A stretch of DNA of 64,000 bases from Antitrichia curtipendula (Eukaryota > Streptophyta > Bryopsida > Hypnales > Leucodontaceae), in contig OX579633.1 of NCBI GenBank assembly GCA_951230915.1, positions 53,954,029 to 54,018,028 of the forward strand, written 5' to 3'. The position numbers were made by a program, and so were the translations under genes. This document shows positions 36,678-49,400 of this stretch, piece after piece. The notes beneath the pieces are model-generated. The model had not been told where the DNA came from and made no database searches. It saw nothing but the letters and a program-made list of their open reading frames with translations. The first letter of the stretch is position 1. Each line of letters begins with the position of its first letter.

Positions 36678-37421
36678 CTCATCAAGGGTGGCAATTTGCC
36701 TTATTAAATAACCTGGAGCAGTCAAGACCAAGGTCTTGAAATATTTTGAGTACATATAATCTTTGTTCCTCAAGAACTCAAGTTTGACAGGATGCCCATG
36801 CTGCCACCAATTATACACACAAGAATTAATTCTAGACACTTTTGTTGGACAAGAAAGATTAGTAATAGGGGTGTTTGGAGTTGGCATGCAAATGAAGGCA
36901 GTTTCACAATCACATTCCAAAATTCTACCAAGGGGTTAGTATTTTGATGGACAAAAATTGTGTTGCATGAAATAACTCATGGTGCATGAACTACAAAGTT
37001 TGACACCTCCTAATGATGTAATATTGCAACAATTGTGTTGCAAGTCCTCAACAAACATGTGACTATTTTGAGCTTGAATTGAAAATAGAAAGTCCACTTT
37101 GAAGCCACAAATAATAAAAATAACTTGCTAAACATGTCTCTACCATCTGTTCTTGAAGACAATACCTTCTTCTAATGGTATAATTCCATGATCCATCTTA
37201 GAATCTTTTAAAATAATTTTGTTCAACTCCTATGCATGTGGAAGTGGCCACTTTTGGCACTTAGAGTTAATATTCACATCTACCATGTAAATATGTTAAA
37301 TTTTAGAGGCAAATGAGACTATGGATATTTCATGAGCTAAAAATTCCAAAATCAATGGAAGAATAAGGTTATGTACCTCCATCCAATCAAAAGAGACGAG
37401 ATAAAGGATCATATACAAGGT
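36678..37421 (-). CDS. Two candidate internal exons of the same unrecognised gene
   Basis: 37421-37377 (45 bases, TLYMILYLVSFDWME) and 36800-36678 (123 bases, beginning HGHPVKLEFLRNKDYMYSKY) both have CAG acceptors, GT donors and zero phase, and join in frame to the RS-rich exon at 36096-35911. Upstream exons are not resolved. The evidence is splice grammar plus open frame only, without a recognised family. Confidence 0.35.
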
Positions 37422-38303
37422 CTGCATACAACCAACATGCCAATTAAGACACACTTCCAATTAAAAAACTATTTGAATCTAATTTATGATTTCTGCATCC
37501 TTAGAAAACACTTTAGTATTAATGACATTTAGTATTGGCAAACCAATATTGTTATATATCCTACTATTTTTTTAATAAAAGGTGACACCTTATAACCTTC
37601 CAATCAAGTATCTACAAATGTCAAGATGACATTTCATGTTGGTAACATTAGAATCTCTCTGTACTAAAAAGAAAGCTAGAAGAAAGACAATGAAACGAAA
37701 GCAAGTCATAAATCTATTAAAGCATTCAATGCTCACTGCATGAAAAGAACAACAAAAAGAGACATATGTTTCATTCAAGCATGCTTTGAACAAATAATGT
37801 GACAAATGAAAGATGACATGACAATGAAGAAACAAATGTCTTTGCAAGCAATATTGCTTGGAAGTCCATGAAATGGAAGAAAGGAAGAACTTATTCTTTA
37901 TAATTTATGCTAAATAAATTAGGCTCAAAGGAAGTGTTGTTGTTGGTTTGTGTTGTATTGTGGTGATGCCAATTAGTATATTTGTGGACATTTAGAGTCA
38001 GTGCTTGCAACTAATGTCATCAACACTAATGTTCAATCCTAGTGAAGAGCTTTCAATAGGTTCAATCTATTCTTGATGTAGAAAATCATCAACAAAGAAA
38101 ACAAATGGTAGCCTAAAAAAATACACTTACTTCCTGGCTAAGAGCACAAAACAACCGAAAAAAAGGTTTTTTGTAAAGGGAATTTTGATAAAGGTGCAAG
38201 TGGAGACACGGACATCTCTTGCTCATCACCTCACTGCATGAACAAACACACCATGAAGCATTCAGTCAGGCACTCCCCAAAGTCAAAAAATCTTAGATAT
38301 ACA

Positions 38304-38495
38304 TAGAACCTCTCTTAGTGCATGCTCTCTTATTGCATAATAATATGCAATAAGAGAGTTTGCAGACAGTAGGCAAGCTTGTGTATGATTCAAGATGGAA
38401 AACCAAATTAAATGTTTACAAGATTCATGGCCTCTCTAAATGCATAAACCTCACTTATTGCATAGTCCCAACACCATGCACTAAGAGAGGTTCTA
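38304..38495. mobile_element. TIR element ~190 bp with internal palindrome
   Basis: AGAACCTCTCTTAGTGCATG at the left end (from 38305) is the exact reverse complement of CATGCACTAAGAGAGGTTCT at the right end (to 38494), and TA is present at each boundary. Just inside the left end lies a perfect palindrome, CTCTCTTATTGCATA then ATAA then TATGCAATAAGAGAG. No coding capacity. The ends do not match the other TIR families in this window. Confidence 0.75.
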
Positions 38496-39758
38496 CCTTT
38501 ATGCCCAAACTTCAAGATGATCATAAATTTGAATCTAGCCATGTTGGGAAATTCCCTGTTGCAAATCTACCCAGAACGCACCAGTAAATCCTGAACCAGT
38601 GGCCGACAATATCAAGTTCCAGAAGCAGAACAAACACTCTGAAGTCCCTCCTGTCGATGAATCAAACAAGCACACCATTCAGCATCTCAACAACACATGC
38701 TGCCTATTAGAAAACAAAACAAATCTCCACAGTCACTCCAAATGAGCCACAATTTTCAAGTATGGTTGGTCTATCTACTATTATGAATATGAGATAGAAA
38801 CTGTTGAAAAACTCTTTACACTACAAGGAGGCGTGCACTCACTTGTAAAGATGGGATAGGACGATCAATAGCCCCGTGTTACTGGCTCTGCTCACATTCA
38901 TTCATGAGAGAAATCTCCCAAATAAGACAAAGAGCATTGCATTCTTTGAAGATCTAAGTATTAAACAAAAGTAGCATGATATCTCTTGGAACACGAAATT
39001 GTTCAGCATGCATGAAACTACAAGGTAACATTGAGAATTAGCAAACATGCATCACAAGGGCATGGATATTGAGACCTTGAAGAAACATGGGCTAGCACGT
39101 CTCCGAATGTTGAAGCTGCAGCCAACCAAACCCAGCCAACCCATGTTCAAATGCACAATCCAGAAAAAAGAAAAAAGAAAAAGAAAAGCCAAATTGTCAC
39201 AATAGAGAGACTGCAATCCCATATAACGCTAGTTGAATTCTATTGTGTGCAAAACATCATCTCTACAAAGTGAAAATCATGAACAAATGTGAACAAAAGT
39301 GAACGAGGCACATCGATGCAAGCTTCAGCACTTACAGCAATTCATAAAATGTGCAATATTCCTGCTCAATTCATTAGCCACAAAGCTGTACCCGGCAACA
39401 CAGGGCGCACATAAAAAAAAGCTCATTAGAGGCATAATTATCTTCAAACTATGCATTTCTTTCAGCAGTCACTGAAGAGGACTAAGGAAGAGGCACCAAT
39501 TGTCAACCACGCCCAGTACCCAACCTGCAGGGTGTGCTATTTCCAACTTTAGGCTGGAACCCAAAGTAGTGAGCAAGGAAGTAAGAAGCAATGAGTGGGA
39601 AAGTAGTTCTTGAATGATCAGAATTAGAAGACTCTAAACATGGACTGCTGGTGAACTGGTGAAGTGCACTTTTTGGCTCCCAAAATTCACAGGAATTTCA
39701 ATTTCGGAAATGAAATTCTAAAAAATTTGCAATCCCCATATTTCCCATATATCCTACA

Positions 39759-40012
39759 TGGGAAAAATTTCCAATCTCCTCATACTGCTCACCATCTGCT
39801 CCAAAATTGCTTAAATGATCGGCTACTGGTGCCTCTACCTTAACATTTTTCAATGAAAATAGTGATTGTCCGCTTACCAAACCGAATACAAAGCGGTAAA
39901 CTCGTTTTTGTCGGTGAAGGCCACTGAAAAAGCTTTCACAAGTGCTGCAATCCTTATGTAAGCTGCAGGCTGTAACTTCAGTTAGAAACAAATTCCATCC
40001 GCTTTCACCCAT
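39759..40012 (-). CDS. Possible first exon of an unrecognised minus-strand gene
   Basis: An open frame begins at an ATG at 40012 with MGESGWNLFLTEVTACSLHK, continues for about 85 codons and reaches a possible donor (CATGTAGG) near 39759. Composition is more gene-like than the surrounding introns and repeats. It could be the 5' exon of the gene whose RS-rich end lies at 35911-36096, but intermediate exons were not resolved and no family was recognised. Confidence 0.3.
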
Positions 40013-42152
40013 TGCAAGAAATCATGAAAAAAAAGGAATGAACTAAAAAGTCATAAAAAACGCATCAGCTTCTAACAATACATCGTAAACCCTAAAAAAA
40101 AGCTACTGTAGGAGATGCATCAGGTTCATACTGAAAATGTTTGGTATCCAAAGAGCTACATGCCAACGCCATTTGCTTCTCAATGGACCCGATCCTTGTC
40201 TCCCCATTTTGACGGTTGTCCACAAAGCCAAATCAAGTTCAACAAGCTCTGTCACTGGACACCCGATGATGAGAGGCCCAAGTGTTTCAGTTTGAGGACG
40301 TCTCAGAACAGGCTCTCGTCATGTTGAAAATCAGTGGGAAAAACCTTCACTACAGAGGCAAGCAGCACTTCGCAAACATGGGTGTGAAACCCTGCAGAAT
40401 TTCAGCGTAGAAATACCGAACCTCAGCTGAAACCTGAAACCCCAATTTCTTGACGAAATGCCGACATTGGGTCAGTGCCGTCAAGACTGAAACAGAACCG
40501 AACATAATCAATTCGAATCAGTGCACATTCGATCTTTGAATCTGTAAACCCCGTCGATGACAATCACCGAATTAGTGACACCCTCTGGAAACCGCATTCA
40601 ATTAAACTTCATGTTGAATTTGAGCTTGTTGAAGCCGTCTAGGAGTAGACGATGCTTTGCCCTCCGTGAGCTTTACCTATAGACGTAAAATTGTCTCCAC
40701 ACTCCACAGCCATGAAAACGCAAAACTCCGGCTAAAAAAATGGAGAATTAGGTCAACCATGGACAAGAATGGACAATGCAGGCTTTTCAAGAAAAAGCAG
40801 AGACTCAGGGAATGGCCATAGCCGCCACAATGCTCACCACTGGCAGGCGAACTCTTAGTTGAAGAAGACCCTCTCAATCTCCTACTTGAGGTCCCCAAAC
40901 ACTGGCTCTCGTTCTAACGAAGTCCGAGTCTTCAAAACCAAACCCTAATTCGAAGACGCATGATCATTTTGTGACTCACTTCGAAGAAATCCACGCATGA
41001 AGGCGCAGATCATGACGGAGCCAGTAATTTCGTAACGGATTGCGCACAGTTCCATGGTCTTAGGCCCGTCGCCTACAACCGCAGAAAAGAACGACACTCA
41101 CTTTCCGCAGCAAAAGACCGCGAATATTCGAAAAGAATTCAGTCTCGACCTTTTCACGAATCACACGGTTGATCGAGAAGTGAGCAGATCGCTGGAGTGC
41201 TTTATGACTACGGATTCTATTGCCCTTTTCATACAGTTCACGCTAGCGGCCGCGAATTTCAGTTTGTTGTAATTTAGGAGCCTTATCCTGCGACAGACCT
41301 TGACAATTGAGTTTTTTCGTTACATTCTCGAGTTGCATTTGCAGTTCCATTTCGTGAGGAAGACGAAAGGATTTGGCAGTTTGGCAGTGGAAAGTGGCGG
41401 ATTTTTCTCTCGTTTTGTGAGAACTTTGGGAACAGGTTCATCAGCTTCATCCGCTCTGCGACCACTCATTCTCTTTGGCTGTCCGTCACGACAGGGATTT
41501 TGAAGCTTTTTTCCTCTTCCGGCAGCACTCGCGAAGTCGTATTCGCCGGGGCGCCTCTCGTTGCCGCTGGCGCCATGACTTTGCTTTAATGTAACCTGCC
41601 CGGGAGTCGTGATTTCGGAGAAAATCTCATTCTCCACCGCTTGCAACAAGGTAATGGTTGCTCTCTGTTTTCTTGGCTTCGTTCTCTCCCATCCTTGAAA
41701 TTTCTGGTGTGTCCTTTAGTGAATTGGACAAGCATTCGGGTTGTAGGCAGGCAGCATTCGGAGGCGCTGGTGTGTGACGTTTCTTTTCTTCCATAATGGT
41801 CGAGCTTTGAATCTCTCAAGTACGAGGACGATCAATTTTAGTGGCCTTCATTGGAACCGCTTATCAATATTAGGGTTCTCGAAGCAATTGGATCGTAACG
41901 CGCGGGTTTCTTCGTGTACTTTTGTTACTCTGTCTCTGGCAAATACTGTTGGAAGTTTAGCGTTAGCGCAATCACCAAGCATCAGTTAGATGGTAGCGTA
42001 GGAATCTCAAGGATTAAACTGCGATACGAGGTTTGCGAGATCTAGATTGTAGATTTGCAATGCAGAATTCAGCGCAGGTTAACACAATTCTTGTGTGCAT
42101 AACATTCTGTGCGAGTTTTATTTGAATTCGCTTGCTCTTTCTTTTTGTTTAG
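40013..42152. promoter_or_regulatory. Divergent upstream region, probable bidirectional promoter
   Basis: This less AT-rich, CpG-bearing stretch lies between the minus-strand frame at 40012 and the plus-strand start at 42153. The plus-strand side probably includes a 5' leader with an intron ending in the pyrimidine-rich TTTTTGTTTAG directly before the ATG at 42153. No gene-like reading frame chain was found in it, and no single named cis-element is claimed. Confidence 0.35.
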
Positions 42153-43202
42153 ATGATGGCCACATTGGTGGGGGATTTGGCACTCGCTTTGAAGCATGGA
42201 CCCCGGGCATGGTCTTCGGAGAGGCGCTTGTGTGCAAATGTTTCGATTAGAATGGATTCCAAGAGGATGGGATCCAGAGGAGACTCTGGCGTGTTGGCGA
42301 AAGGGTTAGGGTTTGGAGTGAAGGCTTCCAGGGTTCCAGATCGACATGGGGTTGCAAGAGCTAGGGCTTCCGCTGCAGCGGAGAAACCGATGTGCAGATA
42401 TTTAGGGGAGCTTCAAGGTTTTGTGGAAGAGCTCCGTTTTCAGGCGATCAGGTTGCATACAAGGGAGCCAGCAAATGAAGCTTCTGTGGAAGAGTATTTG
42501 AAATTTCTAGCGGACAGCAAGATGGTGTATGAAACTATGGAGGCGATTGTCTTGAATTCCTCGCATCCTGCGTGTGAGTTGCATTCTGTCACTCCGTTAC
42601 CAAGTTCTGTCCCTAAAGGACTGTTTTTTTATTGGCAGTTTTGGGTAGGTCATTTGGGGACTGTTTTTGGTTCAATGTTATTTGAGTTTTTGACCATCAC
42701 ATGCAAAGTTCTTCACTGATTCTAGTGATATAAAGTTCTGCCACATCTGAATTATGTTCCTTACAGTATGATAAAGTGAAATGGTCATTTTGAAACCATG
42801 AATTTTTAGTCCAATTTGGACCGTGTGGCCGTGAGCTAGGCTCGTATGAATCTTGTTTCAAATATTACAGCAATCAAACAGAGAGGGAATTTGTGATTTT
42901 CATATCATATCTAGTGAACTTGGTTACGTTTTGGGAGTTTGTTGTTCTGATTTTTTCGTTTTTGGCGCCCTTGTGCAGATGAGACTTTTAGAAAGGCTGA
43001 GTTGGTGCGAGCAAGGAGGTTGACAACGGAGCTAGATTGGTTCGCAAGCCAAGGTCATAAAATCCCTGAGGCTGGGCCAGCTGGAATTTCGTATGGAAAT
43101 CACTTAATGGGGCTCTCTCGGACGAATATTCCTGCGTTTATTTACCATCTTCGCAATGTCTACTTCACTCAGTCGACTGGCGATCACGTTCTTGTACAAA
43201 AG
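42153..43202 (+). CDS. Heme-oxygenase-like N-terminal exons (HY1 family), C-terminus missing
   Basis: Two exons (42153-42573 and 42979-43202) give 215 codons ending in phase 0. Plant heme oxygenases open heme to biliverdin in plastids. The N-terminal ~85 residues are Arg/Ser/Ala-rich and look like a transit peptide. Then come GFVEELRFQAIRLHTRE, which keeps the proximal His of the RLHT motif, EYLKFLADSKMVYETME, ELDWFASQGHKIPE and the helix region AFIYHLRNVYFTQSTGD. In the family the last motif is usually YFAHSAGG or similar; here the second Gly is Asp and the neighbouring residues differ. The final ~75 residues (KWDGE...REEK..CLEE region) are not found: only 215 bp separate this exon from the first DUF21 exon. 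It may be a pseudogene remnant or the N-terminus of a fusion. Confidence 0.72.
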
Positions 43203-43417
43203 GTGTGTGCAACAAAGTGCAGTCAAGTTTATTCTTTGCGTAAGTCTTAATCGCATAAGCAATGTTTCTTGTATGGGAATCTTGTATGTTGCCGTGTGCA
43301 GATTTCCAAGCATTGTCTTGTAACTTTTTTTCCATTATCAGCCGGCATGGATACTCTACTATTTGATGAAGATGTTGTCCTCGTACCTTGATAGTCATCT
43401 CATTCATCAGATGACAG

Positions 43418-46400
43418 GGTTTCGCAGGGGTGGCTGAAGGATTAGCAAGTGGGAGCTTGGAGAATGTACAAAAGAAAGGAAAAGAAAGTTCCATGCTGTC
43501 TGGAAGAATTGCTGGAAGGATGCTATTGATTTGGGGCGTATCAGTTTGCGTGGCTCTGTGGGCAGGCGGTACGATTTCGCATCCTTTTTCCGCATTGAAA
43601 ACCCCTACACAATGATTAGAAAGGAAAGAAGAACAAAAATTTGCATAGGACTAACTGCACAAGGGTTTTCTTTATTTTTAATCTACAAGCGAGGGACACT
43701 TAAAATTGCAGAGTTTGAAGCATGATCTTACAACTTGATTGGTGAATGAATAATGTTTTTTTAGTCTATTTTACCTTATTTTGTTCAATGATGACTTTAC
43801 ACTAGTCCAAGTAACAAGAATGAGGATGAGAAGGTAGTGCTTACATGGCTCCTATGTAGCATTAAAAGTATTTGAGGTAACAAGGCTTCAAGCTACGTCG
43901 TTGGGGCAAATTGGACGCTTGTTACCTCAAAGGACTTCGTAAGTTGTCATAAATGCAATGGATTAATTTTTTTAAGCTTGTTATCTCACCCCTAGTTGCA
44001 CATGATTTAAAAGAAGAAAAAAATATTAGCTTTCTGCTTGGTCCTAGGCAATCTAAAATGCCCGGAACTGACGGTACATTGTGGATCGCTGTCAGGTAAT
44101 AGGCCATCCTATGCAGGGGAAGGTGGCCCAGGGGTGCTAGCGCCACCTCTAATAGGCAATGTGAAATCATCTCTAGTAGAGACATTGAATGCCATGTGGC
44201 CCAAGACACAACAAGTTTTGGAAGTGCTGAGAGATCAAGGACTGTTTCTCTCCCTTCTGCTCGCCTTGTCTGCATTCTTTTCTATGGCGGAGACCTCTAT
44301 CACTACCCTCTGGCCATGGAAGGTATGAAATTCTCATCTGGATTGTCACATGCATCTTTGATGGATATGAGTTTCTGCAGCTGAAGCTGGGTTTCTGTAA
44401 AATTGAACTTGTCAGTGATATTTTGACATCAATCATAGGGAGTTGTGCTTTGAGGAGGCGGCAAAATAGTAGGTCAACCATTGGGAGTCTCCCCAGTCAT
44501 TTCTTTGAAATTTTGGAAAGTTATGATTTGATAATTTTAGGTACTGAAATAGTGACTTGGCAAGTAGCAAAAAGTAGGTGGCCATAGAGAGGCCTTCCTA
44601 AAAATTATGGGGAGCTCTCCCCATGAGTTGCACCATTCTTATCTTCTCTACTTATCAATCTCCTCATGATGCTATGTTGAAAATCTTGAAACATGCTTAT
44701 TTTACTTGTAAACCATCTTCCGAACAAGCATTATCCAAATAGCGCGCATCTGTGATTTTAATGTAGATTATTATAACCACGGAATGTATTTCAGGTTCGT
44801 GAACTTGCGGAGAAGGAAGGAGAAGGGGGAGTTTTCCAAGTGCTTCGGCAAGATGTTACTCGCTTCCTGACCACCATTCTGATTGGCACAACGTACTTGC
44901 TTCTCCATCTTGTCCGGAATTTGTTCTTGTGCCCGGATGTAGACAATCCGAGGTCTTGGTTTTGCTTCATGTTCGCACAAATGTCAGATAAATTGTTTTC
45001 TGGAATGTGCAAATGTATCATGTTGATTTTATTATTATAGTTAGTGGTGCACAGAAGTACCGAATGTTTGATATTTTGAAACACTTTTGAATACTAGACT
45101 GAAGCTCAAATGCTAGCTCTGTTCAAACATGATCTAATCGGCTCCCAACGCATTTTGAACAGGGTGGTCAACATTGCAGCAACAGCATTGGTGACTGAAG
45201 CAGCAACAGCTTTATTTGGAGAAGCTGGAGTTACCGCTGCCACGGGTGTCATGACGGTGGGTGATCCTTGACCTGATTTATTAGACCCCTAGGTCCTGAA
45301 GTTTCAATGTGTTATTCATTTGAACGCCTTTTTCATACTCAAGCATCGAGTGGGTATAAGCATGGTTTTGAGGTGCCAAGGCTTGAGGGTATACTCATTG
45401 AAATTAGTCCAAAGGAAAATTCAAGATTCAATTCCCTTTTTTAGATTCAGAACTTTGAGCAAGATCAAGGGAGAGTTACTCTCTTCATATGGCCTTCTTA
45501 ACTGTAACGAGGCGTCTTCCTTTTAACTGTAACGGGGTCTCTTCCTTTTATCGGACGTCTTTGATTATAAGTGTGCCAGACTATGCTGGCAACTAGTGTC
45601 ATCTTTCCAACTATCTGCATGCTTCAGTTATCTCCTGTGGCATATCTTCATTAAGAAGATTGGCTTTGATGTACCAATTCTTTGATGGTTTTTCAGCTTG
45701 ATATGGTGACCATGGAATAGTTTGAACGGCATGTGCAGGTTGTGCTTCTTTTAGTGACTGAGATTGCTCCGAAGAGTATTGCGGTGCATAATGCGACCGA
45801 AGTTGCGCGTGTAGTGGTAAATTGTCAATGACTTATAGTTTTGACTTTCAATATGGTTCAGATATGGTGCGTGCGATGCCAAGCAGTCACCAGTTTGGCA
45901 ATTGCTTTGTTAGGAAACTCTTCTCGAATCTTACTGCAGAAGTGAAATTTTTTATGGTGCAGGTGAGGCCTGTAGCTTGGCTTTCAGTGATTCTATATCC
46001 AGTTGGACGTGTGGTGACTACGATGTCTACAAGTCTGTTAAAGCTTTTGGGTTTAAAAAGCAGTGGGTAAGTTAACATATTTTTTATGACTGGTACCATA
46101 TTATATGTAAGTTGCAGGGTGCTAGTATATTTTAGGCAGTGTTGTGTCATATCCTTTTTGGTATGTTTTATCTTCTACTTCCATCTTTGTGGATTTGGGC
46201 CCTTTTGTTCCTGGTTACAGTCCAAGACTTACCTGAAGTTGATTTCCATTTTGTCAGTGAACTAATCGACGACAGTCCCAGTCGTAAACATCTAACTCTT
46301 TCCTATGACTTTGACAGGGAGCCGTTTGTGAGTGAAGATGAACTTAAGCTTATGTTGCGAGGAGCTGAACTTAGTGGGGCCATTGAAGAGGAAGAGCAGG

Positions 46401-49400
46401 TATAATATATCTATCGCTGTTACAATCTTTTCATGCCTTTTTAATTGTGAATTTTGCTATAAAAACACTCCTCGTCAAACGAGATTTGAAACTAGTTCTA
46501 GACCTTGCCATGCACAATACAATTCTGGATGCTGTTTCAAACTGGGTTGTTATGGCAAGCTATACCATAGTATTTTGCCAAGTCTGCATGTGTAGGTATG
46601 AATTAAGCTTTATCTGGACGATGCAGTTACTATTAGAGTCATGTAGGCTATAGAAGTACAGTATGTCAGGATCGGATGATGTAACTGGAACTGAACTGAG
46701 CCGAACAACTAAGTGAATCTGGAGTTGTGACACAGGACATGATAGAGAATGTTCTTGAAATCAAGGACACATATGTCCGAGAAGTTATGACACCCTTGGT
46801 AGATGTAGTTGCCATTGATTCGGCTGCAACTTTGCTAGAATTCCGCAACCTTTGGGTGAAGCATCAGTATTCAAGGTAAATTCTTATTCCTACATTGCTA
46901 AGTTTTCTCGCAGTCTAATTGAACGTTTCTCCAGGCTAATGATGATTTTTCCACCTCCAATTTACAATTCACATCATTATTAGGAAATTATATTACTAGC
47001 TATAAGACAAATCTAATTACTGTCGGTACCGCAAATTACGAAGAAGTTGCTTTCCATTACAAAAAAATTGTATGAAAGAACTCATTGTAATTAGAAGACA
47101 TCGCAACCCATAGTATATTTGTGGCCCAGTGGCCCCCAGAAACTTCGAACCCACAGTAATTACAATTTTGGGTGTGTTGGACTATTCCCATGATTGAAGT
47201 CCATGGTCTATCCTTAGATAGGCTTGAAGTTTTATATTTACTTCGTCCTAGCTGCTGATGTGGAATGTTGTGTGGTGGAACCCAGGGTACCAGTTTTTGA
47301 ACGACGCATTGACAATATTGTTGGCATAGCATATGCCATGGACATGCTTGATTACGTGGAGCAGGTAAAGCATTCGATAGTTCAATTGGTATCCAGTCTT
47401 TTTGATGGTGTTTTGTCTCTTGTGGGTGCCTCTACGTGTACTTAGATTTGAGTATTCATTGCAATGTGTTTTGAGTGATAGATTTGAGTATTCAGTGCAA
47501 GATAGTTATTTTGTATCTGATATTTAGAAGACTGACCGTCATGTTCTTGGGTGCAGGTGGAACTATTGCAGAGGATGAATGTTGGACGCATTGCTCACAG
47601 GCCAGCTTACTTTGTTCCAGGTGAGCAGGCCTTTGATGAGAGGAATTTGCAGTTTTGTGGAGATTATTTGTGTTGTCATGAAAATGTAACCCACCCTTGG
47701 TGTAGTCGGTATGGACAGCTTGTCCTTAGCAAATAAGATGAATAATGTGTGAAGCTAGGTTATGAATTACTAAGTATGAGTTGGTCATGCAGACTCTATG
47801 TCAGTATGGAATCTGTTGAGGGAGTTCAGGATACGGAAAGTACACATGTCCATCGTGCTCAATGAATATGGTGGCACCGTTGGGGTAAGTAATTTCTGAA
47901 AAGACTTGATGCAATGTGTAATATATGGCATTGTCTTTCTCTTAATTGTTAAGCAATTTGTCTCGTGCTCAAGTAACAGTTCGTTCTCTGTCCGATTCCT
48001 TGAAATGGCGGTGCAAATTTTGCGTCGTGTTTGACCCCTTTCCAAGGGGGTTTACCGAAATGCCCAAGCTAGAAATAGAACTTACAATTTGGAAGCTATT
48101 AGCCAATTCTTTTAACTTTCAGAACATATTTCTTTAGTCCAAAAATATAGGGTATGATTTCTTTCTTGAAACTTCTTAAATTATTTATTTGAAGTCTTTT
48201 AGATATCAATGCTGACGCTTTGGCCAGTTGGGCTCTTAGGGTTAGCGTTGTATTTTAACCCTCTGCTGCCCTTGATCAACAACTGTATTCTGATGGAAAC
48301 AAGATTCATGTGTTGTTCAGGTTGTGACACTGGAAGATGTTGTGGAAGAGATTGTTGGAGAGATTTTTGATGAGAATGATTCAAAGGTTGGTGTTTTTTG
48401 CTTTGGGAACTATCGGTCTGTGCTCTACCAAAGCAATTCATGAGGTTCCAAGTTACGAGAATACGCAATGTTTTTCATTTGGAAACCTTGTAAATTCTCA
48501 TGCGTTAACCACTGGAGTTGGAATTTTGAATGCAGGAGGAGATTAGAAAGAAAACGGGTTATGTGGTTCAGAGGGCAGATGGAGTTTTCGACGTTGATGC
48601 AAATACGTCTGTAGAGGACCTGAGGGAGGCTTTAGAGGTTAAACTGCCTGAGGTTAGTTTCTTGTCAAAAGTATTAGAATCATGTGGTATTGTGAACTGA
48701 ATGTCATGGAGTTTTTTTTGAGATGTTGCGGTTTCTCACGCTAGACACCTTGAGTTCGGTGTTGGCACATGTAATGAATGTGTTGGTGTATGTTTGATAA
48801 CAGGGTTCAAACCACTACGAGACTGTATCAGGTTTTGTGTGTGAGGCGTTTGGCTATATTCCTCGCACTGGCGAGAGTACCAAAATCACACTCCGAAAGG
48901 CAGATGCTGAAGATGGTGAGAGACGTGATAACGAGCATCAGGGTGAGCATCAGGAAGAACGCCGGGAGAAGGAGAAGGAGAAGGAGAAGTTTCAAAAGTA
49001 TCGCCTGGAGGTATCGACCTAAACCCTAAACCCTAAAAAAACTAGAACCTAAAACCTGAAACCTGAAACCTGAAACCTGACAAGCTTATGACATTTATCT
49101 TTTGATTTACCTTATTTTTGAGAATAGCCCTTTTCATCCAAACGAAACTGATCCTTTCATGCATTTGCAGATTCTCGCCGGCAATGCTCGTAAGGTAGGG
49201 TCCGTGCGGTTTGAGAGGTTGGAGGGCACCACTCAGAGTCGGGAGGAGTCTGAGAGGAGCTTCCCCCGTACTTTGCATGCGGATAGGTGTGTGGATGCTG
49301 AATTTACCAACCTCAAATCTCTAATTTTAGCTTGTAAATTATCAGTAAGAAACTTTTTTTTAGTCGACAATTTAAAATTTGTATTGCACCTACATTACTT

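Noticed and set aside
36678..36800. Resemblance of the exon at 36800-36678 to the PRP38 splicing factor
   Set aside because: Only a short K-x-E-F-x-x-N-x-D-Y pattern fits. The rest of the exon and the following exon do not align, so no name was given.
38843..38887. 45-base candidate exon on the minus strand
   Set aside because: Its only open phase creates a stop when joined to the candidate exon at 37421-37377.
39698..39758. Extension of the frame at 40012 down to its stop at 39698
   Set aside because: A donor-like site near 39759 and the AT-rich composition beyond it make the remainder more likely intron.
43420..43560. A CLEE-containing alternative frame as a heme oxygenase C-terminus
   Set aside because: The resemblance is four residues long, in a frame closed by nearby stops, and overlaps the well-supported DUF21 exon.
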